From NCBI RefSeq assembly GCF_017377575.1, contig NZ_JAFREM010000014.1, positions 1 through 61,976 on the forward strand: a stretch of DNA of 61,976 bases, given 5' to 3'. A program made the position numbers and the translations under genes. A model generated the notes under the pieces. That model did not search any database. It had not been told where the DNA came from and saw only the letters and a program-made list of their open reading frames with translations. Numbering within the stretch: the stretch's first letter is position 1; each line of letters opens with the position of its first letter. The stretch comes from Candidatus Enterococcus moelleringii. Its GTDB lineage: Bacteria; Bacillota; Bacilli; Lactobacillales; Enterococcaceae. Shown piece by piece: positions 55,345 through 61,976 of the stretch.

Positions 55345-56769
55345 ATGACCACCACACAACTTCGATCGGAGAAAAAGCATCCTGAACCGATCTTTCATAA
55401 AATAAAGAATATACAATTTCCAACGTTCTTCTTTTTGATTTTTGCCATCTTTTTTGGGGTTACCTTTATTAAGACCATTCCGCCGTTGCAGGCACCGGAT
55501 GAAGTTGGGCATTTAGTGAAGGCTCATGCGTTGTCGGAATTTAAAGTGCGCCCGGAGACGCGGACGGGGAAAGAGCCGCGAAAGAGTGACCAGACTTGGG
55601 GTTTTTACGGCTTTGAGGTGCCGGATGAAATTTATCGCATGAACGAATACGCCATTGATAAATGGGGCGAAAATGAAAAGTACCCTTATATGACTAAATC
55701 AGACGGAGATACTTCCGACAAATTTATCGGAACTGGCGGAATGACTAACTACAGCTTCGTCAATTACATTCCACAAATTTCGGCGATCTGGGTGGGCAAT
55801 ATGCTCAATAAGCGACCGTTGGATCAATATTATTTGGCCCGTTATTTTAATTTGTTTGCTTATATTATCGTGATTTTTGCGGCATTAGCGATCTTCCCGT
55901 TTTCTAAGTGGGGCGGGGCAGTGGCAGCATTGAATCCGATGGCGTTGTTTTTGGCTTCGACGGTTTCCGGGGATGCCATGATTATCGCTGGCGGCTTTTT
56001 CTTCACCTCCTGGATTTTACATTTGCGAGGGAAGAAGCGTATCAGTTCACCGGCCATGCTGGTAAGTACGATCATGATGATCGGTCTAGTTTTAATGAAG
56101 CCGACGATGATTGTGCTGGGCTTGCTGTTCTTCTTATTGCCAAATAGAGCGCTGAATGTCAGAAGGAAAGTTGCTTGGGGGATATTGATTTTAGTTCTAT
56201 CCGTTGGCTTTTACCTTTTGTGGAACAATTTCATGGTTGACCAGCAAATTCTTTACCGCGATTTTGCTGATCCGGCGAAGCAAGTGTCGGCCTTCTTTAA
56301 AGATCCATCGGTTTTCTTCACCAACTTTTATGAGAACTATGTGTTGGGGCTAAAAGGCGATTATATTACCCGGTCAGCAGTGGCTGATTTTGGTTTGTTG
56401 GATGCACCAATGGCGACTCATTGGATCATTTTCTATTTTTGCTTGTTGATCGTAGCTTCCTTGCTGAAGGAGGAAGACGGTGACTTTCTGGTCCTTTACC
56501 AAAAGGGGATTGTAGTCTTATTGCTGGTTGCTTATACGGTGCTAACGTTCTTTGCTTTGTACCAGATCTGGAATCCGGTTAATGCTAAGAAGACAATTGA
56601 AGGGCTGCAGGGACGTTACTTTATTCCGGCTGCTTTAACGATGGTTCCGCTGTTTAGCAGCCGCGGAAAAGGCTTAGATGTCAGCAAGCGTTCTATGAAT
56701 GTGGTGTTTAGTATCAGCCTGGTGATCCTGTTCGCTGTTGCTTTGACAGTGCTGAAGGATCGTTACTAA
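55345..56769 (+). CDS. DUF2142-family polytopic membrane protein
   Basis: A 474-residue membrane protein with about 10-12 helices. The loop after helix 1 carries IPPLQAPDEVGHLVKAHALS, the PDE-x-x-H signature of DUF2142 proteins, which resemble membrane glycosyltransferases of GT-C type. GAGGAG precedes ATG 55345. Monocistronic, with terminators on both sides. May modify cell-envelope polymers; this is inference. Confidence 0.8.
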   Translation: MTTTQLRSEKKHPEPIFHKIKNIQFPTFFFLIFAIFFGVTFIKTIPPLQAPDEVGHLVKAHALSEFKVRPETRTGKEPRKSDQTWGFYGFEVPDEIYRMNEYAIDKWGENEKYPYMTKSDGDTSDKFIGTGGMTNYSFVNYIPQISAIWVGNMLNKRPLDQYYLARYFNLFAYIIVIFAALAIFPFSKWGGAVAALNPMALFLASTVSGDAMIIAGGFFFTSWILHLRGKKRISSPAMLVSTIMMIGLVLMKPTMIVLGLLFFLLPNRALNVRRKVAWGILILVLSVGFYLLWNNFMVDQQILYRDFADPAKQVSAFFKDPSVFFTNFYENYVLGLKGDYITRSAVADFGLLDAPMATHWIIFYFCLLIVASLLKEEDGDFLVLYQKGIVVLLLVAYTVLTFFALYQIWNPVNAKKTIEGLQGRYFIPAALTMVPLFSSRGKGLDVSKRSMNVVFSISLVILFAVALTVLKDRY

Positions 56770-56779
56770 ATTTTTGAAT

Positions 56780-56826
56780 GAGCAGTCTGTCTTCATGGAA
56801 AATGAAGTACAGGCTGTTCTTTTTTG
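56780..56826 (+). terminator. Terminator after DUF2142 gene
   Basis: GAGCAGTCTGT-CTTCAT pairs with ATGAAG-ACAGGCTGTTC (with mismatches), followed by TTTTTT. Confidence 0.85.
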
Positions 56827-57183
56827 CATTTGCTTACTTTTGGTGAGCAAAACAGAATTGTTGTGAAAAATAAGAAGATTAGGCTGTATTAAATTGCTTA
56901 TTTGTTGTATTATTATTTTATAACCAATGTCATTGATTGAAGTGTTTTAGAATTTATGAGGAAATATAGGTAGTTGTGTTTGGCTGGAAAGCGGCCTAGC
57001 AGTATAAAATGCAACTATAATAGAAGAAAAGTGTTTTTGCAGGTATCAAATTCCATTGTTTTTATTCTTTCGTCGGCTGCGGGTGTATCAAGTGTGTCAA
57101 ATTGTTGCGTTCGTTTGACGGGAAAGGTAAAATAAAGCAACAACAATAAAAGCGCTGACAAGCGCAATTTTGGAGGAGATAAC
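56827..57183. other. Upstream region of secreted-protein gene
   Basis: No gene. A TATAAT occurs near 57013, and a GCGCT-GACA-AGCGC hairpin (57151-57164) sits just before the GGAGGAG ribosome site of the secreted protein. Confidence 0.5.
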
Positions 57184-58341
57184 ATGAAAAAAGGGTTTTC
57201 TTATGTTTTCGTTGGGGCAGCACTTGCTATGTGCGGCGCCGTAATGGTCCATGGGGATGCTGCTGAAGCATCTACTTTGTATCGTGCGTACAATCCGAAT
57301 ACTGGGGAGCATTTGTACACACAAAATCACAATGAAATTCCATTTGTTGTCAACGCAGGTTGGCAAGATGAAGGAACAGCTTGGACTGCTCCAGACAAAG
57401 GCGTTGAGGTGCATCGTTTGTTTAACCCGAACAACGGGGGCGATCATTTCTATACCTTAGATACGAATGAACGGGATCATTTAACTAGAGTCGGTTGGAC
57501 TTATGAAGGTCTTTCATGGCACTCAGGTGGACAAATTCCGGTGTATCGTTTGTACAATCCAAATGCTAAATCAGGAACGCACCACTATACAACTGATGGC
57601 AATGAACGCAATCACTTAGTAGGTCTGGGCTGGCGCTCGGAAGGTACTGCATTCTATGCGACTTCAGTCGGTCAGGGAAGCAACACCCCAGCTCCTAATC
57701 CAGGAGTAACGCCTAAGAAGGTTGATGAAAATATCACGGGAGTTGGCGGACAAGAAGCCAATGTTCCTGGTTCTTACCGTAATCTTTATTCAAACAAAGC
57801 TTTTGATAATGCAAACTTGAGCGGTGCAGCAGCTGTTGAGTTTTCTGCTGATGTTGCAATTAATGGTTCAACTAACGATTATGAAACACAATTTGTTATC
57901 GGAGGAACAAATCCGGCTGATGGACAGATTGGTGTTGGCTTGCACTATCAAGCAGGTTCTGACGCAAACTTTGCTCAAGGACGGATTAATACTACCAATA
58001 TTAACTTCCCGGCAGGTGCGGGAACTTCTGGTCAACAGTACTATTCAGTAAACACCAATGCACCTAGAGTTAATAAGGGTCAAGCGGTGAATCTGAAAGT
58101 GAAATACTTTACTTCTGGCTATATGCAAGCTTTCGTGAACAACACGTTAGTTGGTCAGTATCAAACAAAATTAGCTACTACTAACGACGCATACATTTTG
58201 CATGTTGGTACAAACGCACCAACAACTGTACGTAACTTGAAAGTATTCAAGAACGGTGCTGATGTTACTTCGAAGGGTAGACCATCATTTGATAGCACAT
58301 CATTTGACTTCTCAAGTGGTAATGCAACTGGTGCATACTAA
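57184..58341 (+). CDS. Secreted protein with three DUF5648-type repeats
   Basis: A 385-residue exported protein. The signal peptide is about 1-29 (cleavage near AEAS). Three repeats of about 45 residues (about 30-165) share YRxYNPNxGEHLYT, then GW..EG.AW. A Pro-rich linker and a beta-sandwich-like C-terminal domain (about 195-350) follow. No LPxTG or membrane anchor. DUF5648 repeats occur in surface and lysin-associated proteins of Gram-positives and may bind the wall. GGAGGAG precedes the ATG. A shorter paralogue lies at 60835. Confidence 0.82.
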   Translation: MKKGFSYVFVGAALAMCGAVMVHGDAAEASTLYRAYNPNTGEHLYTQNHNEIPFVVNAGWQDEGTAWTAPDKGVEVHRLFNPNNGGDHFYTLDTNERDHLTRVGWTYEGLSWHSGGQIPVYRLYNPNAKSGTHHYTTDGNERNHLVGLGWRSEGTAFYATSVGQGSNTPAPNPGVTPKKVDENITGVGGQEANVPGSYRNLYSNKAFDNANLSGAAAVEFSADVAINGSTNDYETQFVIGGTNPADGQIGVGLHYQAGSDANFAQGRINTTNINFPAGAGTSGQQYYSVNTNAPRVNKGQAVNLKVKYFTSGYMQAFVNNTLVGQYQTKLATTNDAYILHVGTNAPTTVRNLKVFKNGADVTSKGRPSFDSTSFDFSSGNATGAY

Positions 58342-58367
58342 AATTTAAAATTGAATGAAACTTGGCA

Positions 58368-58402
58368 GCCTGCCTCCGTTGAAATCGGGGGCAGGCTTTT
58401 TA
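58368..58402 (+). terminator. Terminator after secreted protein
   Basis: GCCTGCCTCCG pairs with CGGGGGCAGGC, then TTTTT. Confidence 0.88.
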
Positions 58403-58561
58403 TGTGTGGTCTGACCTCAAAAATACAAGCTTCTTTATAAAAAAGAGCAATCTGTCTATTTTTTACGTTATGATGAAAAAAAGTTAAAAAAATTCTAGTG
58501 TATTTGCGCTCCACCTGTGTATATATATATGACAGAAGAAATAAATGAAGGAGGGATTCTT

Positions 58562-59101
58562 TTGGAAGACTTGAAATTGCTGCGAGGAATTGAGCAGCAC
58601 AACGAAGAAGCATTTGAGCTGCTGATGGACAAATACTCAAAGCTGCTTTGGGTCGTTTCCTTATCAATATTAGGAAAAAATCACGATCCGCAGGACATTG
58701 AAGAAATTGTCAGTGATACTTTTTTACGGATATGGAAGGCACCAGGGAAATATCAATCGTCGCGGGGCTCGTTGAAAAATTATTTAATCTTGATTACCAA
58801 AAGTCTAAGCATTAACAAGCTTCAGCGCAATAGGAAAGACTATCTGCTGGAGGACAACTTTACCCTGGAGAATATTCCCGCGGCTGAAGAAAATCAAGAA
58901 TTTGTGAATCAAATGTTTGATTTGATCAACGGCTTAAATAATCCGATGCGTGAAATCTGTTTACAACGCTATATTTTTGAAAAAACGCCAGCCATGATCA
59001 GCTGCGAGCTGAAGATGCCGCAAAAAACGGTCAACAATTATCTTTATCGGGGGAAACGGTTGATCCAGCAGGCATATGACCGTCAAGAAATGCAAATATG
59101 A
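58562..59101 (+). CDS. ECF-type RNA polymerase sigma factor
   Basis: A 179-residue sigma-70-family factor. Region 2 (about 10-80: HNEEAFELLMDKYSKLLWVV, DIEEIVSDTFLRIWK) and region 4 (about 115-170: MREICLQRYIFEKTPAMISC, then MPQKTVNNYLYRGKR) are present. The TTG at 58562 follows GGAGGG; the open frame starts at 58517 without a ribosome site. The next gene encodes a membrane protein with a cytoplasmic N terminus, its likely anti-sigma factor. Confidence 0.88.
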   Translation: MEDLKLLRGIEQHNEEAFELLMDKYSKLLWVVSLSILGKNHDPQDIEEIVSDTFLRIWKAPGKYQSSRGSLKNYLILITKSLSINKLQRNRKDYLLEDNFTLENIPAAEENQEFVNQMFDLINGLNNPMREICLQRYIFEKTPAMISCELKMPQKTVNNYLYRGKRLIQQAYDRQEMQI

Positions 59102-59128
59102 ATTTACTAGGCAAAGGAGCTGAAAAAA

Positions 59129-60610
59129 ATGACGAAGAAATATGAAGAACATCCATTAGGCAAACTATCGGATGAAGAATTGGATCAGATTTTAGAAAAT
59201 TACGGCAGCGATTATTCTGCTAAAAATAAAGAAAATATCAAACGCAAGGCGAAGATGAAGACAAGAAAACCAGTGGTGAAAGTCACTTTTTCTAAGAGCC
59301 GGCTTTTGTTAGTGGCGGTCATCGTACTATTTTTTCTCCCCGTAGGAACCTACGTAGCCGCAAAGCTGTGGGAAATCAATGTTGAGAAGAAAAACTATGA
59401 GCTAACTACCAAAATTGATAAGCCTGCGGAGCAATTGCCGGATACGGGGTATTATCGGTTGGAGGCTGGATATGTGCCAGAGTATTTCACTGTGAATGAT
59501 GAACCGTATTTTCTTTCCTTTTATGAGGAGTTAACCCCCGAAGAGGAAGAGGCTCTTGAGAATGTAGACCAAGTTCGCTCTATACAGTTTATGCTTTATG
59601 AATTAAATGGGAAAAATATCGTTATTGATGACTACGTGAAAGATTTTAAAGAGATCAAACTGTCAAATGGCTCAGGATATTTAATTGAAAAAACAGATTC
59701 TTTTGGTGTTGAAGAGCCCGCTTTAGCTAGAGTATTTTTCGAAAAACAAAACCGATTTGTCGAAATGGAATGCTATGGTGACATTTCAGAAAAAGACATA
59801 AAGAAAATCATGGATAATATTTCTCTTGTCAATGTTGCCTCTTTTGAAGAGGCTACTCTGGCAGCTGAATATACAAGTTTGGAAGAAAAGGTAGCAGAGA
59901 TGTCTGAAGGGCTAAACAATATCGAACCATTAGATAGTAACAATAAAGAGGAGGTCGTCCAACTTAACGAACCAATTGTGATCACAGACTCTAGTGGCGC
60001 CCCTATGGATGAAGTTACTGTTGTGAAGGCAACTCTTAGTGATAAAATTGCGCCAGAAGCCTTGGCTATTTTAAATGAATATCCAGAAGAGGAGCAACAA
60101 GGAAAAGCACCTAACGTAACGTGGGACAAAAAAGGTAGGCTAAAGCCTTTTACAGCAGTAAGGTACCAACCTGGCGATGGTAAACAAAGATTAGACGAGA
60201 AAATTGAAGAAGTGGAGATAGAACCTCAGTATTTAGAAATTGAACTAACGATCAAAAACGTTACTGAGGATGTGAAAGATGTGTTCTTTTACACACCAGT
60301 ACAAAGGCTAGCTAAACAGGGGAATCAATTCAGTCAGTTGCGTAGCGAGACATTCTTAGCTCGTAAGACAGCCGAAAACAAGGATATACCTTCTAGCGTG
60401 CTAACTAATTATTACCAACCATTACCAACAGAAGATTTGAAAGAAGTTGAGCTTGGTATGGAAGAAGATCTTGGAATGCAATCAATAGCTCCAGGTGAAA
60501 CGACCACAATTAAAGCCAGCTACATTTTAGCTGATGAAGAATACAGTAATCTATTTCTCGACTTCAGTTTTGGAATTCCTGGAAATCGCTATATCCAGTT
60601 AACACAATAA
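59129..60610 (+). CDS. Membrane anti-sigma-like protein
   Basis: A 493-residue protein. A short cytoplasmic N terminus (about 1-52, LGKLSDEELDQILENYG) precedes one membrane helix near 53-75 (RLLLVAVIVLFFLPVGTYVA). A large extracellular acidic part follows, with a DUF4367-like segment (YYRLEAGYVPEYF, about 105-230) and a beta-rich end (about 340-490). The usual anti-sigma zinc motif is absent. It follows the sigma factor by 27 bp with AAAGGAG, so it probably holds and releases it in response to an envelope signal. Confidence 0.75.
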   Translation: MTKKYEEHPLGKLSDEELDQILENYGSDYSAKNKENIKRKAKMKTRKPVVKVTFSKSRLLLVAVIVLFFLPVGTYVAAKLWEINVEKKNYELTTKIDKPAEQLPDTGYYRLEAGYVPEYFTVNDEPYFLSFYEELTPEEEEALENVDQVRSIQFMLYELNGKNIVIDDYVKDFKEIKLSNGSGYLIEKTDSFGVEEPALARVFFEKQNRFVEMECYGDISEKDIKKIMDNISLVNVASFEEATLAAEYTSLEEKVAEMSEGLNNIEPLDSNNKEEVVQLNEPIVITDSSGAPMDEVTVVKATLSDKIAPEALAILNEYPEEEQQGKAPNVTWDKKGRLKPFTAVRYQPGDGKQRLDEKIEEVEIEPQYLEIELTIKNVTEDVKDVFFYTPVQRLAKQGNQFSQLRSETFLARKTAENKDIPSSVLTNYYQPLPTEDLKEVELGMEEDLGMQSIAPGETTTIKASYILADEEYSNLFLDFSFGIPGNRYIQLTQ

Positions 60611-60640
60611 AGGTAATCGAAATCCAATAGCTGCGCCATA

Positions 60641-60676
60641 TTCCGAGCGATTACCGCTCGGAATTTTTCTTTTGGA
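60641..60676 (+). terminator. Terminator after anti-sigma-like gene
   Basis: TTCCGAGCG pairs with CGCTCGGAA, loop ATTAC, then TTTTTCTTTT. Confidence 0.88.
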
Positions 60677-60762
60677 GTTGCAATCAGTAAGAATTGAATA
60701 AAGTGACAGTTAGTTTTTGACGGTTTAAATAATTCAAAAATTTCTTTCAAATAGAGAAAAAT

Positions 60763-60800
60763 ACCGTCCAAAACGTTAGACTAAAATCTAATGTTTTGGG
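60763..60800 (-). terminator. Terminator of minus-strand secreted protein
   Basis: CCAAAACGTTAGA pairs with TCTAATGTTTTGG (one G-T position), loop CTAAAA. On the minus strand a TATTTTT tract follows. Confidence 0.8.
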
Positions 60801-60834
60801 CGGCAGATTATCTACTAGCCTTTTTAGAACTCAA

Positions 60835-61338
60835 TTACTCCTCTAACGCCGCATCGGGACCAGAATACATTGCCACACCTTCGTATCTCCAACCAGCACG
60901 GATTAAAATATCTTTTTCATCACCGTTGGCCGTCAAATGGTGGGTGCCAGTCACAGCGTTAGGGTTATATAACCGGTGAACCGGTGTGCCGCCGCCAGAA
61001 TACCAGGCAATTCCTTCAAACTGCCAACCAACATCGACTAACATCTCAACTTCCGCCACATTTGCAGTGTAATGATGGTCGCCACCGTTATTTGGATTGA
61101 ATACACGATAAATCGGAGTACCTCTTGATGGAACTTCCCAAGCAAGTGCTTCATCCCGCCAACCAGCTTGTACGACAAATGGAATTTCATTGTAATTTTG
61201 CGTGTACAAATGCTCGCCAGTGTTTGGGTTGTAGGCTCGATATAGGATAGCCGCGTTCGCCGCTTCACCTGCGACTGCGAAACTTGCGATTCCCATGCCC
61301 ACCAACAACGATGCTTTGACAATTTTAGCTTTATTCAT
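60835..61338 (-). CDS. Secreted protein of three DUF5648-type repeats (short paralogue)
   Basis: A 167-residue exported protein. The signal peptide is about 1-29 (ASLLVGMGIASFAVAGEAANA). Three YRAYNPNTGEHLYT-type repeats follow, very close to those of the protein at 57184, but no C-terminal domain. AAAGGAGG precedes ATG 61338; the in-frame start at 61401 has none. The two paralogues flank the sigma/anti-sigma pair on opposite strands. Confidence 0.82.
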   Translation of the reverse strand: MNKAKIVKASLLVGMGIASFAVAGEAANAAILYRAYNPNTGEHLYTQNYNEIPFVVQAGWRDEALAWEVPSRGTPIYRVFNPNNGGDHHYTANVAEVEMLVDVGWQFEGIAWYSGGGTPVHRLYNPNAVTGTHHLTANGDEKDILIRAGWRYEGVAMYSGPDAALEE

Positions 61339-61522
61339 AAAAAGTCCTCCTTTTTCGAATTCGCTTACAAGTTTATTATAACATGGATAAATCCTGCTCA
61401 TGACATTATCGGGGGAGTTCTTTATTTAATGCCAGTAGCCAAAAATTCAAAGTGAAACATCATTTTAGATATTTCTGAATGTCCGTTAAACATTCCAGAT
61501 AAAATCCCTGACTCCTCTTTGG

Positions 61523-61976
61523 TGCGCACCCCGTCAATAGGACAGTGAAATATTTTAAGATTTTTGTGGACTACTCATCGTAAATAGATGGGTAGTCTTT
61601 TTTGGCGTGACTCACTGATTTAAGCAGCTTTGTAGTAGTGCTCGTGAAATTCCATGGGTGTCATGACCTTTAGTTTTCGTTGATAACGCCCGGTGTTGTA
61701 ATACTCAATGTAGCCAGTGATCATAGTGACGAGTTCCTCACGACTGTTGAATTTGCGTCCATAATAGTTCTCTCGTTTAAGCATACCCCAAAACCCTTCC
61801 ATTGGCCCATTGTCGGTACATTTACCCACGCGAGACATACTCATTATCATATCTGCTTTTACGACTCGGTTGAAAAAGCCAACGTGTGTGTATTGAAATC
61901 CCTGGTCGCTATGAAAAAGTGGATGAGCCTTTGGCTCCAATTCAACCGCTTGATCAAACGTATCAAAAACCAAGTT
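61523..61976 (-). mobile_element. IS3-family insertion sequence, partial
   Basis: A transposase C terminus runs off the window. The region downstream of it (CACCCCGTCAATAGGACAGTG near 61527-61547) resembles an IS3-type end. The exact boundary and the other end are not visible. An internal terminator (GACTACTCATC ... GATGGGTAGTC, TTTTTT) lies at 61570-61601. Confidence 0.7.
61620..61976 (-). CDS. IS3-family transposase (OrfB, DDE), partial
   Basis: The C-terminal 118 residues of an IS150/IS3-type integrase. FHSDQGFQYT contains the second catalytic Asp and SMSRVGKCTDNGPMEGFWGM, followed by LKRE, contains the catalytic Glu. YIEYYNTGRYQRKL and MTPMEFHEHY are the usual end. The N terminus and first Asp are beyond the right edge. 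Confidence 0.92.
   Translation of the reverse strand, partial: NLVFDTFDQAVELEPKAHPLFHSDQGFQYTHVGFFNRVVKADMIMSMSRVGKCTDNGPMEGFWGMLKRENYYGRKFNSREELVTMITGYIEYYNTGRYQRKLKVMTPMEFHEHYYKAA

Overview
The window looks like chromosomal DNA of a low-GC Lactobacillales bacterium, most probably an Enterococcus. Evidence: mannose-family and beta-glucoside PTS operons, a CcpA-type cre box, a LicT/RAT antitermination circuit, a malate module (two-component system, 2-hydroxycarboxylate symporter, malic enzyme), strong GGAGG ribosome sites with frequent TTG/GTG starts, and an Fst-type toxin. The species cannot be fixed from this sequence. No rRNA, convincing tRNA or CRISPR array was seen.

Layout. 0-5 kb: an EIIABCD mannose-family PTS operon behind a sigma-54 promoter, with two esterase-like genes (one lacking its nucleophile) and a sorbitol-6-phosphate-dehydrogenase-like SDR. 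5-16 kb: two beta-glucoside PTS/6-phospho-beta-glucosidase units. The first is beside an RpiR regulator; the second is controlled by a RAT/terminator and its own antiterminator. A LysR/PanE pair lies between them. 16-22 kb: AzlCD, a small HTH gene with a coupled basic peptide, a MATE exporter cassette bounded by inverted repeats, and a minus-strand cluster ending in an Fst-like type I toxin.

23-35 kb is the most unusual part. A minus-strand XRE regulator and a Rel-like protein (HD domain with lost metal ligands, plus TGS) diverge from a plus-strand operon. That operon encodes a Ser/Thr kinase, a TerY-like vWA protein, a PP2C phosphatase, a DUF6273-like protein, a GrpE-like protein, a lid-less Hsp70, a transglutaminase-like protein and small membrane proteins. 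It resembles a TerY-P phosphorylation triad combined with a private chaperone set, and may be a stress or phage-defence system. Next comes a 964-residue protein made of 17 homing-endonuclease-associated repeats with no nuclease domain, preceded by a decayed extra repeat.

39-45 kb holds small regulatory and toxin-antitoxin genes: an orphan HicB, a HigBA-type pair lying between direct repeats of a hicB 3' end, and HicAB plus XRE. 45-50 kb: a glycyl radical enzyme most like trans-4-hydroxyproline dehydratase, its activase, a TauE/SafE exporter and PpnP, divergent from an XRE-cupin regulator. 50-55 kb: malate sensing, uptake and decarboxylation. 55-62 kb: a DUF2142 membrane protein, two DUF5648-type secreted proteins flanking an ECF sigma/anti-sigma-like pair, and a partial IS3-family element at the right edge.
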